Positions 45,525 to 59,732 of a DNA stretch of 64,000 nucleotides are shown one piece after another. The translations under genes and the position numbers were made by a program. This DNA is from Sequoia sempervirens. Taxonomy: Eukaryota > Streptophyta > Pinopsida > Cupressales > Cupressaceae. The notes under the pieces were generated by a model. It saw nothing but the letters and a program-made list of their open reading frames with translations. It did no database searches and had not been told where the DNA came from. Where the stretch lies: assembly GCA_007258455.2 (NCBI GenBank), contig VDFB02358134.1, positions 213,923,314 through 213,987,313 on the forward strand, written 5' to 3'. Numbering within the stretch: position 1 is the first letter of the stretch; every line of letters starts with the position of its first letter.

Positions 45525-47187
45525 TTGGATCAATTTTTGTCTGCCATCTCTCCTGAGATATTTAGAAGAAGAACTAGATCTACTCTAGGGGAGGTGGAAT
45601 TTCAAGAATTACCAGTCCCTACTAGGTTAAGAAGGACCAACAAAAGGGGAGAATCATCATCCACCCAGCCATCTCCATCATCCCCATCTTCATCAAGTTC
45701 ATCTGAGTCTGAGTCTGAGAACATTCCCATTCAACAACCTCAGCCAGCCATAAATCAGCCATTACCACCCTCACCTCCACCAATGGCTTTCCTAGCTAAT
45801 AACCCATCTCCATTGAGTTTCACTAATTACAATGTCATGGCCAAGAACCCTAAACACTTTTGTTCAAAGTTCCATGTTAATGATCCCAATAGAACTGCTG
45901 AGGAACACATCAGGATCTTTCAGACTGGCCTTAAGGATAGAGGAATCAATCATGAGGAAGTAGCATGCATAATCTTTCCTTATTCCTTGGGAGAGGATGC
46001 ATTCTATTGGTACAATCATTTACCTATTGGGTCTATCCAGAATTGGAATGAACTAGAGAATGCATTCTTGCAGAAGTTTAGGATTCCCATTAGTCCCAAT
46101 GAGCTCTATCTTTAGTTCACTAATGTTAAGAGAGAAGTCCATGAGCCTATAGGGTCCTTTAACAATATGTTTCATCATGCCTATACCCGACTGCAGACCC
46201 CTTATGTTGTTGATGAGCCCGCTGCTCTAGAAGTCTATTATGAGGCACTTGATAATATGACAACTACCTTCATGAAATGGAGAAACAATCCTCCTAATAC
46301 CCTACTTGATGTATACGCAAAGGATGTGAATGTTAGCACTGCTTTAAGGCAACATTTGTCTGGGCCTTTACCATCATTAGGACCCGCTGCTCACCCTGGA
46401 CAAGTCCCAACTCTCAACCAGGCTCTCGCTAATCACACCCCTATCATGAATCCAGTACCTCAATTACCTCTAGTCCCTCACCCAGGACCTCCTGTGAGTC
46501 AAGTTCCACCCACAATCAAACTCTTCATCCACAACCTCAGGCTAGTTTTCCCACATATCTACAAAATTCTGAATTATTAAACCAATCACTGAATGCCAAT
46601 ATTGCAGTAGGATATCCCCAAAATAATGTGAATCAGCCTCCATACAGCAATCCTGACAAGGAAAGACTGGATGAATTGTCTGAACAAGTGAAGAAGTTGA
46701 ATATGGAGGTAACCTATTTGAGGAATCAGAACAGTCAGTTGCAAGCTGCTCAGAGAAATATGCAGTCTAATCATAGTAGAGAAAGTCGAGAAAATCAACA
46801 AGGACAACATTTTGATAGGGGTAACATCCTGAAAGAGGATATAATAATGACAGAGGATATAATAATGATAGAGGGTATAATAATGATAGATGACAAAATT
46901 ATGATAAAGGACAATGTTCAAGCCAGAACTTTGATAGAGGGCAAGTTGGTGGACAAGGGTTCAACAGGAGATAGCCACCTCGATAGAACAAGACTTAGAA
47001 TACGAGGCCTAACAATGGAGGAGTCCCTACCCGATTGGATCAACCAGTCAATCAAGAGAAGCCTCCTAGTGGCGTATATTTGGCTGAGGCTACCTTATCA
47101 GGATGGTGTAGGATCCATAAAATGAGTCAACATTTTGAGTTAGATTGTCAAGAGTTCCAAACGATAGCTTCAATTTTTACAGTATGA
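45525..47187 (+). pseudogene. gag: gag (element B)
   Basis: Copy of the element A gag with the same lost start, TAG (46113), frameshift in the coiled-coil end, three RGYNND repeats and zinc knuckle (47107-47148). Confidence 0.85.
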
Positions 47188-48678
47188 AGTGGAGAATAAT
47201 GTAGGTAGTTAGGAAATGGTGCCATCTACTCCCTATGATTCATCAACGTTGGTATTGAATCATGCACCTTTTCCACAAAGCAAGGAAAATTAACCTGAAG
47301 AAGAATCAAACCAGTTGAAGGAAGAGGCGGATCAGGTGTGTAATGGGGATGAGATTACATAGTTATTTAATGAAAATCCAGTGAATGAAAATGGCCCCAA
47401 GGATGAAGAAGAAGCTTATGTCGAAGAGGTACAGACCTTCTAGAGGCCTATTAAGAAATATGATCTAAGGTACTTGCCATATAGACATCCACAAGCTGGA
47501 GGCCCCTTCACCACCTCCATTCCACCAAACAACTTCACTACGCCTCCAGATCCTAATGCCAGCAATAATCCATCACATCCTCATGTGTCTAGGCAATATT
47601 TATCTCAAGATCAAGCACATATGGACATTCCAAAAGAGAGAGGTGTTGATGCAAACAAGGACAGGGTGGTGGAATACCCAAAGGAGACCCCTACTGATCT
47701 GAGTGAGGAACAATTGGCCATATATGTTGTGGAAGAACTCAGAAAACTAAAGGCAATCCTCTCTACATTTGAATTATTGAGAGTTCCAACCATTAGGAAT
47801 GTAGTTCTAGGAGCTTATAATGCAAATTCCATATCAAAATATAAACCAGTTAGTGAAAGTGTCAACAAAGCATCTAGTTCTCAATCGGTAGGAAGAAAAA
47901 AAAGACTCATAATCAAGTCCAAATGCCTCCTAGAGATAAGGGAAAAGAGAAGGAAAAAACTCAAGTTGCTCAAGTGGATACTCCTTTAACTCTATTTCAA
48001 GGGAAAACATACACTCCTCCATTCCTGATCTCTGTTCGTATATTTGGCAAGAAATTGCACAACTACTTGTTGGATTCAGGTGCTTCCACCAATGTAATGC
48101 ATTTTGGTGTCTGTAGAGCTATGGGTATTACTCCTGCTGATTCCCAAAAGAAAGTTACTCAGCTGGATAGAACTAAAGTTAATGTGGTAGGGGAATTAAA
48201 CATGATTCATATGCAAGTTGCTTCTGACCCTAGAATTCAACAGGTTATTAATATATAGTTGGCTGATATACCTGATGCTTATGGATTGATTTTGGGAAGA
48301 TACTTTACTAGGGCCTTGAATGGATATGTATCAACTGATCACTCTCACATGTGGCTTCCCTAGAAGGGAGTTCCAAACCAGATTAGAATTGAAAGAGAAC
48401 CCAAAATGAAATACATGATCACAGAATATAAGAATACCTCCAATGAAATTCTGATATCAGAAGTAAGTATGGGCAATTATGTACTTGCAAACCCTTTTGA
48501 TGAATCTAAGGAAGAGGAAGTCCTTAATTTGCATACAATTCTTGTTGATCTCACAACAGAATCCAGTGGTACTAAAGCCTTGGTGGAACTAGTTGGAAAT
48601 GATGATGATCGTGAAGATAATCAACTTGGATTGTTGGACAGTTTCCAGGAATTCATTCAGAAGTGCATTGAAGATTAG
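47188..48678 (+). pseudogene. pro: Linker and aspartic protease (element B)
   Basis: Same breaks as in A; DSGAST at 48073-48090. Confidence 0.8.
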
Positions 48679-48840
48679 GTATAGTTGGGTAGAGGGATGA
48701 AATTTGGAGAACTACTCTTGCCAAATTGGTGTAGGGTTCATAATGCCTCCCATTCAGAATTAGATTGTTGCTTGTGCTAGGCTACAATGGAACAAATATA
48801 GAAGTGTATCAACCCCACTCCAGCAGTCAAAATTAATATC

Positions 48841-49416
48841 CAGAATGTCCAAGAGGATCCTAAAGGAAAAAAGGTGATGCTTTTTGAAGCACCATCCAAC
48901 AACAATAGTGCAAGAGGTACAACAAGGAAGTCTGTAGTTGTTGGTTGTTGGACTTTAATATTTGATAGATCCAAATCAAAGCAAGGAGTTGGGGCAGGAT
49001 TTGAGCTAATAAGTCCAAGACATAAGAATTTCTTTGCTGCTCATAGACTTCAATTTCATTGTATGAATAATGTAGCAAAATATGAGGCTTTGGTCTATAG
49101 GTTGTTAATGGCACTAAAGAAAAAGGTCAAGATTTTGCAAGTCTTTGGAGATTCTGAGTTAGTGGTTAAACAAGTTAGGAGACAGTACTCTTGTCATGAG
49201 AGAAGAATGACCAATTATAGGCATAGAGTATGGGACCTTGTTGAAGGATTTGATTCCTTCAACATTCAGTTGATTCCACATAATAAGAATCAAACAATAG
49301 ACTGTCTTGCTCAGGAAACTAGTACATTGCAGCCTCTGTCTCTTTCTAGATTGAAGAATTTTACGGTGGAACTAACCCCAATACCTTTAGTACCTGATAA
49401 CATTACCAACTTCTAG
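48841..49416 (+). pseudogene. Archaeal-type RNase H before RT (element B)
   Basis: Same position between protease and RT and the same Glu-to-Lys change (codon at 49078) as in A. Being a duplicate, it is not independent support for the domain order. Confidence 0.85.
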
Positions 49417-50676
49417 GTATTTGAAGATGACAAGCATATTCTAGATTTTATCACAAGCTTAGACGTATTTGCTTCTCAAATTATTGATGAAACTAAACTC
49501 CAAGAAGCAGAGATGGATTTGGAAGGGGTAATTAATCTAAATACCAATACTATTCCCAGAGGAATGGTACAATTAGAAAGGAGTTTTGATCTAGATAAGG
49601 TCAGAGATCAAGAGCAGGATGCCAAGAAAGATTCCATCAATGAACAATGTGAAAAGTATAATATGGAAACTCATGAGGATGTTAGGAATGTCTTCATTGG
49701 TAAAGTATGTACTCTAGAAGAGAGGAAAGGCATAATAGACGTACTACATACATATCAAGATGTGATAGCCTAGAGTTATGAACACTTGAAGAACTACGAC
49801 ACATCAATTATAACTCACACTATCCCTCTCAATCCAGGAGTAAGACCCTTCAGGCAGAGGAAGAGGCCCATCAATGCTCTACTGGAACCAGTAATTCAAA
49901 AGGAAGTGCAAAAGCTGCTATCTACCAGAATCATATTTCCAGTTAGACATTCAACCTGGGTTGCAAACTTGGTTCCTGTGAGGAAAAAGAATGGTGAAAT
50001 CAGACTCCGTGTGGATTTTAGGAACCTTAACAGAGCATCTAAAAAAGATAATCATCCAGTACCCTCGTAGGATGAAGTACTTCATATTGTCAATGGGTCT
50101 CAGATGATGTCCTTCTTAGATGGATACTTGGGATACAATCAAGTTATGGTGCAATATGAGGACAGACATAAAACTGCTTTCACCACCAAGTGAGGTGCTT
50201 TTTCCTATAGGAGAATGCCCTTCAGTTTGATTAATGTTGGGGCCACATTCTAGAGGGCCATGGAAATTTCCTTTAAGGACATAATTGGTAAATGCATAAT
50301 CATTTATATGGATGATTTGATAGTTTTTTCCAAGAAGAGAGGTGACCATATTGCAGATTTGTGCAAGGTGTTTCAGAAGTGTAGAGAGTTTGGTATATCT
50401 CTCAATCCAAAGAAATGCATCTTTGGAGTTACATAAGGAAAATTGTTGGGGCATGTTATCTCTAAGAAAGGAATTTCCATTGATCCAAAATGAGTGGAAG
50501 CCATACTAAAGATCCAACCACCTGCTAGGAAGAAAGAAATGAAATCATTATTTGGAAAAATCAACTTTGTAAGGAAGTTCATCACTAGATTTGTAGAAAT
50601 AGTCAAGCCATTGAATTCAATGTTGAAGCAAGAAGCCAAAGTTGAATGGAGTGCCGAAGCTAAGGAAGCATTGCAA
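49417..50676 (+). pseudogene. pol: Reverse transcriptase (element B)
   Basis: YMDD at 50305-50316; nonsense codons as in A. Confidence 0.88.
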
Positions 50677-51229
50677 AGATAAAAGGGCTATTGTTGAAGC
50701 TCCGATTTTGGTGAGTCCAGACTATGCTAAGCCATTCTATATATATTTGTTTGCTTCTGATCATTCCTGTACTGCTATGTTGACTCAAAAATATAACCAA
50801 GGAAATGAACATCCCATAGCATTTATGAGTGCACCATTGGAAGATGCAGAGTTAAGGTACTTGAGTGTGGAGAAGTAGGCCTACACCTTAGTCAGAGTTG
50901 TGAAGAAATTTAGACAATATATCCTCAGAAATAAGGTCTTTGCAATAGTTCTTGATCCTGCAGTCAAGCTGTTGTTGATGCAGAATGAGCTAGGAGAGCA
51001 CAGAGCTAAGTGGGTAACTATGTTATAAGAATATGACATTGAGATTCAACCCATGAAGCTGGTAAGAGGGCAAGGAATTACAAGGACAATGGTAGAAATA
51101 GGCCTTGATCTTGCAACCCAGCATTACAATCTAGAAGATGTTTCTCTTGGAGAATGGTATGATGATATCCTTCACTATCTCCTAGCTCAAAGATGTCCTA
51201 ACTATCTTAATGCAGTATAGAGAAGGGAA
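50677..51229 (+). pseudogene. pol: Gypsy-type RNase H (element B)
   Basis: Same sequence and breaks as 31826-32378. Confidence 0.8.
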
Positions 51230-52409
51230 TTGTATTTGAAGAGTGATAGTCTCATGCTAAAGGGGGTTGTTCTGTATAAGAAAAATCATGATGGTGTTTA
51301 TTTAAGGTGCCTAGGAAAGACAGAATTTGGAAGGGTAATGTTGGAATTTCATGATAGATATGGTACCAGCCATGGATATACACCTTCTACAGCAAATCAG
51401 ATTCTGAGAGCTAGTTATTATTGACCTACACTGTTCAAGGATACACACAACCATGTCAGAACTTGTCATGTGTGTCAGACTGCAACAACTAGAGAGAAGT
51501 ATGCAACACTCCCACTTCAACCAGTCTTTGAGGTAAAACCTTTCACACAGTGGGGAATGGACTTCATAGGTCCAATCAATTTGCCTTCCTCTATAGGTCA
51601 TAGGTATATTCTTACTGTTACTGATTATTTTACAAGATGGACTGAGGCCCTTGCTTGCAAGCAATGTACTTCTGAGGTGGTAATCAATTTCATCGAATCA
51701 GGTATTATCAACCGTTTTGGATGTCCTATGTCTTTGGTTTGTGATAATGGTCCTGGATTTGCATCATTTAAATTCTCTAACTGGGCCTTCGATCATAGAA
51801 TTATAATTAAGTTTGCATCCAATTATTACCCTCAGGGTAATGGTCTAGTTGAGTCTTCAAATAAAAAATCTCCTAACTATTATTCACAAGCCGTTAGAAA
51901 GAAATCCTAAGGATTGGCACACCCAACTCAGATTTTCTCTCTGGGTAGATCATACAAGACACAAGACTTCCATAGGAATATCCGCTTACCACCTGGTTTA
52001 TAGGTTAGAGTTTTTGTTTCCTATTAAGTTAAAAATCCCCACCCTATAGTTCGTTAACAAATATTATGATGAGGGGGATAAACGTGAAGCCCGACTTGTT
52101 GAGTTGTTACACCTTGAGGAGAAAAGAGACAAAGCCTTGGAAAAATTTTCCAAACATCAGGGGGTAGTCAAAAGGTGGTTTGATAGAAGAGTTAAGGTAA
52201 AATATTTTAGGATCTCTGACCTGGTTATCTATTGGGATAAAGCCCATGACCGTAAGCAGGAGCATGATAAATTTGACAAACTTTGGCTTGGTCCTTACCA
52301 GATCTCAGAGATTCTGGGAGATAATTCTTTTTGCTTGAAAACTCTCACTGGGGAGGATATCCCACTGCCTGTCAATGGGCAGTATTTAAAGCATTATTTC
52401 CAATCTTGA
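51230..52409 (+). pseudogene. pol: Integrase (element B)
   Basis: Catalytic Asp, Asp and Glu codons at 51560, 51743 and 51851; frame slip at the A run near 51868; TGA end at 52407. As in A. Confidence 0.87.
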
Positions 52410-53393
52410 GTTGTTTTTAGCTATTTTCCTATACATAGTTAGAGTAAGTTTCCCTTCTTGTTTTGCTTTGCTTTGGTTAGAGTAGGTTTCCCTTTCTGTT
52501 TTGCTTTTGCTTTGCTTTGGTTAGTGTAGATTTGCTTCTAGTTTGGTGTGTTTTTTGCTCTGCTTTTGCTTTGGAGGTTTCCTTGTTTTCTTCTGGATGT
52601 ATTGCACCTGCATGGAAAATATTCTTTTATCTAGGACTATTCTAAGTATTTCATTGATGGAATTTAGTCATGTGTCTTGAATGGATGGTTGAGGTCTTTG
52701 TTATCCTCAAACAGTCTAAATGTTTGATTTAAGGAAGATGGGTCACTAGTTTGATTTGAATTTGAAGTATTATGAAATATTATATCTCTTATACATCTTA
52801 AGAATCCTGATGTTGCGGTAGGGTCCTTGTGAGGTCTTGTCAGGTGAAAAATCTTATTTCTACTTCAGGGCCATTGTGGTTCTCAGTCCTGAGTGTGAAT
52901 TTCATTGTTCATAGGTTGAAATTAAAAAAAAGGTGAAAAAGAAAAGAAATATCAAAAGAAGGAAAAAGTGAAAATATTAAAAATCAAATGCATTCAACTT
53001 ATTAGGGGTATTTGAATATCTCTATCGGGGCTATAGACCACTGGCTGGAAATAGAGCTATGTTCAGGAGAGTCACAACGATAACCTCGTCAAGGCTATAG
53101 ACGCCTGATTGGTAGCGAGGCTTTGTCCAGGTTACTTTTGGAGTTAGAATCTTTACGTAGCCTGACCTGATTAAACTTGGTTTTTGTAATAGCTCAAGGA
53201 GGGAAATGAACTCATGTGCACACTTGGATTTTCAGTTTATGGAAGGTTCAGTCCACTTTTGGTTTTGATTCTTTAATCCTGCATTTTTTGTTTGTTTGTC
53301 TAATAGGGAGATAAAAACCATAGACTTTGTGTTCATGATTCTTGTTCATCATCAAATGCTCTGGAGCATTTCCCCAGCAGAGTCACCATTTGT
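52410..53393 (+). other. 3' UTR of element B with minisatellite
   Basis: Copy of 33559-34542, with the TTTTGCTTTG-rich repeats at 52441-52581. Confidence 0.65.
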
Positions 53394-54160
53394 TGTGCAG
53401 TTTTGGCACGCACGCCCTGCTGAAAGCAGGGACCCTCTTTTTCTTTCACTCTTGGTGTTTTGGCCCTTTGATTTTGAGGATTTACCTTGCCTTGGCATGA
53501 GCTTAAAATTTTTATCTTGCTTGCCTAAGTGATTCCCCTAAGTTGCGCATTGAAAATCTCAAGTTTTGAATGAAGTTTGAGTTTTTACCCCATTTTGAGA
53601 TTTTCCGCTCCATCCGGATTTTCCTGGATTTCATGAGCCCAACGAACTGATCAACACTACAGTTCAGGAAATTTGGGACTTCATGGAATTCTACATGGAC
53701 CAGATTTTTTTGAAATTCTATTTTGCTGTCGGGTTTTCGAGTTTCTTCAGCTTGTCTTGTCGGCTGCATTTATGATCACTCGTACAAATTATGAGGGATG
53801 TATTTAATCAATTTTTGGGGATTTTCTTGCCATTATGCTTTATCATTTGCATTCTATTGAGTTGGGGTGTTCAATCTTGTGGTGCTTGGCTGAATTTTGC
53901 ATGCTGAACCTTTCAATTGTGGGATTTGATAGTTGTTTTTTGGGCGTTAGTGTTGTCAAAGCTTGCTCGGGTGTTCATGATTGTTGTTTGTCATTACTTT
54001 AATTGATTTCCATTATCTCAAATGGTATGTACACGTTTCCTATCTTTTGATTGATGAATGTGAGTGATCCTTTAGCATTCTAGATATGATCAAAATTTGA
54101 ATTTTTGTGTGTTTGGGTATTCCGGAGCTAGGGTTGCATGATGTTGATTAGATTGATGGT

Positions 54161-56056
54161 TGATCCATATAGAGGAAGGGATCTATGACAAACGTTGCGA
54201 GTGATTATGAACAAAGGCATAAATACATCAACAATGGAGTAGCAGGAACATTAAGAGAGAATTCAAAACATAGAACCAAGAGAGAGAAAAGAAGACACTG
54301 ATTTGATTACGGAGTTTGCCACAATGTGACTACGTCTCCGGGCCGAGCTCAATCAAGTGACCAATCTATTGAAATGTTCTGAAATGGTAGTACAATCTCC
54401 ACTGGAGCCTCTTACAACACTACTTTACAATATCTTGTAGCCTTTCCACAAAGTCATACAAAAGTTTCTCACTCACACCCCTTTCAAAAGCTCTCAAGGC
54501 TAGGGATGACTAACAAAGAGGAAGAAAACTAACTTTGCCTAATAGAATCTACTACAAGACTCAGAACAACATAATACATCACTATAAACATTCTCCTAAC
54601 TCCCACTAAAATTCTCTCTCACAAAAGGATCTTACGGCCGAGAGAATGAACTCACTTGAAAAGTGATGATCAACTAATGGATCAACTTAGGAAGTGATGA
54701 TGAAAAACACTCCAAGACTCCTCCCTTTTATACTTGAAGTTGGGCCTATGTGGTTAAAACCACCAAAACCACCTGACTTGGCATTTTTCCCCTTAATGGA
54801 AAATAAATAACCTATTCCCCATTTTTTACAAATGTAAACCATAATCCCCCTTAAAATAATTAAATTTTTTTTTAAGCCCTTAACATATTCTTATTCTTGA
54901 GATTTTGAGGTTAGAGGTTGTTTGTATTTAATTTTAAATCCTAACTAATAACCCCTTATTGTTATTAGTTAACAATTCGGGCTAAGAAAGTCATCATAAA
55001 AAACCTGCTCACTAAATATTGTTAACACGTTGCATGGTGCAACGGGCAACACTAATTTAAGAAGGCGAGTGGTTGGGGGTTCCAACCCCACCGGAACTGC
55101 CCATACCTCCACTTGGAGCTTTCCAATACTCCAAAACCAACATGCATCTACTACTGTTTGAAATGGCTATGTGTGGTGTAACGGCCCAGTCGGTTGCTTA
55201 CTCTATGGAGGTGTGGGGTTCAAACTCCATAACAAACGTTTTAACAAACAAAACAAATTTTGACTCAACGGACGAAGAGGTCAGAGCCATGTGTATTGCT
55301 CTAAAGTTGCCATGTGTCAGAAGACAATTCGCCAGAGCCATCCACGCTGTCAACGAGCCACCCGCCAACTCAACATGCCACATCATCACGACACGTGTCA
55401 ATTCCCAATTCGCCATCAGCCATGTCACCACACCACGCCACATGTACGGACTGACACGTGTCAGCTCCTGATTGGTCCAACTCGACATCCGTATGATGAC
55501 CTGTCCATCAAGTCAGCATGATGATGTCATGCTGACGTCAGCAACCGTACCAATTGGTACCTTGGTCAACTAAAACTTTGACTGGCCATATCTTGCACAT
55601 ACGAGCTCTGATTTGTACGAAACGAACGCTGTTGGAATCGTGATGATGAGACCTTCATGATGATGCCACCTTCGATCATTTTTGATGATGTCAAAATTTC
55701 ATCCTTTTCTCATCCCTGGTAGCTGAGTTGACCGGCCTTTGACCAAAGTTTGATCGGCGATATCTCACACATACGGACTTGAATTTCAATAAAACGAACA
55801 TCGCTGGGTTCGTGTCGTCAAGCCCTTCAAAGTGACATGTCTTTTGACCAATTCTAAGTCCAAGTTTTCGCCTTCTGACAGCCTCTTGGTCCAAGGGTTG
55901 ACCCAACTTTGACTGCGCGTAACTTGAGCAAACAGACTCTTTTTTTTCCCGTTCAAGTTGCATCAGATTCAGTATTCTAAGCTCTACGACATGGCACTAC
56001 TTTTGGGAGAAATGGGAACACTTCAATTTCCAGGTTAAGAAGATCCTCCTGGATCA
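54161..56056 (-). mobile_element. Solo LTR in the element B 3' LTR
   Basis: Duplicate of 35310-37205 with the same ATGGT target duplication, tRNA-like modules (55035-55228) and palindromes (55390-55542). A single insertion that was later duplicated, not two insertions. Confidence 0.85.
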
Positions 56057-56925
56057 ATGGTTCCCCAAGTGAGTTTCTTGCTTTCTTTTCACTTTCATCT
56101 TGCTTGCTTGTGGGCCATGATTATATTTTGAAACCTAGTAGTTGAGTAACCTTAATCCCAAGCTTGTATGTGCACCAATGGCAGATCTTTAGGGTTTCAT
56201 ACCTACGACATCTCCATTCCCTTTCTATTTGCTTTAAGAGGAGTTTTAAGTTCAATGAAAATTAATAGAAGGTTCAAGTCAAACTTGTTGCAACCCCAAA
56301 TTCCTCAAATTTGTGATCGTTTGATCAATTTGTGCGAGATTGTGTAAGAGCGTCGATATTCAGGTTTTCCTTCAGTTTCAATATTTTCCTGCACTGGTGG
56401 ATTTCCCTAAGTTTCCTTGTCCTCTCCGTTTTCTTGGAATGTGTTGAAAATCCAGAATCTTGCCTTCTTCACAGATTTCCGTCGATCCCGGATTTTCCCG
56501 ATTTCTCCTTCATCCCTTCATTTCCCCGAAGTTCATATAGTATTGTCATTTTCATGGAATAACGGTCCAATCGGATTTTTCTGAACTCTCTTGAAAGCTT
56601 TGTGGAACTTAGAGATTGGATGAGATCAATGAATTTAATGATGAATGCTTAACATTCCATGCTTTTAACTAATAAATTACACAATGTTTATGCATCCTTT
56701 ATTCATTTTTGATGATCAATTGTTATTTTTGTGCCTTATTCGGGAAAATCCACCTAGTCTGGAATTTTTTGAACTTCCTCCCAGACTAGTTTTCCCCAGT
56801 TAGCTTGGAATCCCAAACTTCTCAGTTTGGTGGTTTATAGTTGATTTGATGGTTTTCTTATGATTTTGAGCTAACACTGACAAATATGTTATCAATAATA
56901 GGATTTTTATGTTAGTATTTGATGG

Positions 56926-58604
56926 ATGCAGGCTGGAGCGAGCAAGGTAGTGACTGGAATGGCTAAGGGTAATATGCAGGGATCCTCTATCTCAGAAGCA
57001 GAAAGAGTTAAATTTTACATCAAGAGTAGGATCCCCGAAAGTAAGATAGCCTCTGTTTGGTCTGAAGTTTTAGATACAAATTTTGGTCGATGGGACTATG
57101 AGGAGTTTAAGGCAACGATGACACAAAAGGAACTTCCAATGCTACCTAGGAGATTAATGGAATCAAGATTATCTCATGTAGCAGGATTTCCACCCACAGT
57201 TCAGTGTTATGAGTTGGTATTGGAATGTTCTTTGCACTATGACAGAGATTCACAAAGGATAGTCAGTCCTCAAGGGAGAGTATTGGCTAATCTTAACCCT
57301 GTCTCTATTGCACAAACTTTTGATATGCCAGACAGATCGCATGTAGTAGCATTCAATATGGAGACAACTAAAAGGTACTATTAGGAGGAGACTATTAGGT
57401 CACAACAGGTTATCAATTCTTGGCTTGAGAAGCCAAATTTTCATTTCTCAAAACTGCCTAAGCAGTTGTACAAGGCAAAGTTTAAACAAGAAATCTATGA
57501 TGCCATCACATTGCTTACCTCGGTGGTGGGCCTCAAGAGTGCAGGTATGTTCGAGAATTGGATGTTCCATGTTATTGTGAGGATGAAGCAAACAACAAAG
57601 TGGTCCACATTGCCACTCCTGCCACCGAAAAGAATAAAGATGAGGTTACTGGGAGTGATTACAACATGTAGACCATCAACCTAGGACCCACCTCCATGGA
57701 ACAAGATATTGAAGAATATCAGGGTTCAAGTGTTGTGATCTTGGGAAGATTGAGGAAATAAGTATGACATAAATAGGAGTTGAAGAAAAATAATGAAAGA
57801 CTTGAGAAGTATTTGGAAGATTTGATGAAACCCTTGCAATCCATTAGTTCCTCATCTTCTACTGCAAATTTCTTGCCCCAAGAGACTATATATGAGCTAG
57901 AAACAATGAAGACCACCACTCTTGCAAGAAAAAAATGGTTACAAGGGCTGCAGACTAAAGGAGATGATGCTATCAAAGACACCCTTTCAACCAAAGGAGA
58001 TGCAATGAGGGAAAAATATTGGTTGAAAGATGTATTGGCTCAAGATAAGGAGGATTTAGATCTCCTGTTGCAGAAGACCAAGACCATCATGGAATACACT
58101 AAGGATAAGCTGGTGAGTGATGGGATTATCCCTTCCTCCAAAGCTGTAGACCCTTAGGAATGGTTTGAAGCTTTGCAAATAAGGCAGAAGGTTTTGAAGA
58201 AGATATATAAGTAGAGGAGGAAAATTGAGGATGCCCTGACTGATATCCATGATAGATGCATCTCATTCTTTGAAGTAATGACAAGGAGAAGGAAGTTTGC
58301 ACCAAAAAATTTGAGCTTTGAATAGTTAAAGAAATGGTGGTGAGATGTATATTCTCTAGCCATTGAGGATCTAGATACTGAGCATCAATTGGATGATGCA
58401 GCCACTTATATTGCAGTCATTGATACATATCAAACCAGTAGGGTTGAGTGGGATAAGTCAGTGGAGCAATCAAGAGAAAATATTAGATCCATCGAATGAA
58501 GAATTAATGTTTTTCCTTTGCCACCTGTGGCCAACTTGGATAGGGTACTTTTGATGGTGCATGATAGGGTGGATCGAAATAAAGAAAAATGGGAAGGCAG
58601 TTAA
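56926..58604 (+). pseudogene. ORF1 in the 3' LTR of element B
   Basis: Same as 38075-39753: clean first 152 codons, TAG at 57382, internal deletion near 57587, TAA at 58602. Confidence 0.65.
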
Positions 58605-58808
58605 TGCAATGCTGCATCAGAATTTGTGCTTCCCTATTATTTTGCATGCATTGGTTTGAGCTACATTGGAGATCCCAAGCCGACCTGGATGGAGTTCATG
58701 CATTTAATGCATCTTTTATCTTATTTTGAATTCATCTTGGCTGAATTATTTTGTGGCCATTTATTATTATTGTATTTTCTACTTAGGCCGAGATGCCTTG
58801 GGGGTTTC

Positions 58809-58816
58809 TATAAATA
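58809..58816 (+). promoter_or_regulatory. LTR TATA box (element B, 3')
   Basis: TATAAATA. A transcript starting downstream would leave the element and run towards the satellite array that begins about 1.5 kb away. Confidence 0.55.
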
Positions 58817-59732
58817 TGGCATTCTACCTCATTTGTAAGGGCTAGATAGAAAGATAGATAGTTTTGATGCTAGAGTCAATTAAGCAGTAGAGCAAGAGTT
58901 AGAAGTTTGTTCATTTTAAGCAAGTGTTGTAACAAAATACTGGAATTGTTGCTACTTTGGGTGATTCAATACAATTGGAGACATTGTGTTTTTGGTGAAT
59001 TCTCTTGTGTTGATTTATCTTGCATGGTTCTTGTGATTCTATCTTTGGAATTGCTTAAGTTATTTGATAAGTGCATTATGTTTAATGTTAGATAAATTGA
59101 TAGTGTTTATGATTTAGTACTTGAAGTGTTTGCAGCAATCCCTGGTCCATACTTTTCACAACCAATTGATTGTTAGTTGCTTTGCAAAGTTAGCCTGCAC
59201 TTTTATATTCATTGTGCTTAGTTCAAGTGTGGAGGTTTATTCATTTCGATTGCAATAGGGCTGTTTTGAATGAATGTTCATGATCTAAAAATATTTAACA
59301 CCTTAGAAGATTGCACTATTTCTATAAGATTGCAGATCCATCTAGGTCAAGTAGAAATCAGTTTCTGAGGGATTGGTCCATTTTAAGTGTTTATCATTTG
59401 CATTGTTAATCTTAGGAGTAGTGTTAAGTTTAAAAATCTCTTTGAAACCCTTATCTTTTGTTATTTATTTTGTCATTTGGGTTAGATTTAGGATTGAAGT
59501 ATCATCATATTGCTAGATTCGATAAATTAAAGATTCAGTATTTGCTTGTAGTAAGGTCCCATTGTGATTACCAACATTTTCACATTTATCACTGAGTTGT
59601 TTATGCATTGTCAAGACCTTACATTAGATACCTTGGGGTTATCTCTTGAGGCTTGTTGATAGAGATTTACTTTTCAAGAGAGATAGGATATTATATTCTG
59701 TTTGAGTTGTTGCTATGCAGAAAACATCATAA

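Larger units (their letters stand above)
43370..59665. repeat. Large direct duplication, right copy
   Basis: Right partner of 24519-40814. The identical stretch begins inside ORF1, not at an element boundary. Its right end cannot be seen because the left copy stops at the gap. Confidence 0.9.
40915..59732 (+). mobile_element. Ty3/gypsy element B (duplicate of A with a longer ORF1 in its 5' LTR)
   Basis: Same order as element A, from a 5'-truncated LTR (40915-45490) to a complete 3' LTR (53394 to about 59732). The internal region is indistinguishable from that of A. The 3' LTR ends about where homology with the 5' LTR stops (GCAGAAAACATCATAA). A clear 5-bp target duplication was not found. 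Confidence 0.82.
53394..59732 (+). repeat. 3' LTR of element B, complete, 6.3 kb including the solo LTR
   Basis: The only copy in the window with both ends of the long LTR visible on the 3' side. Contains the solo LTR (54161-56056), ORF1 (56926-58604) and TATA box (58809). The last 67 bp (59666-59732) have no partner in A because of the gap. Confidence 0.8.
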
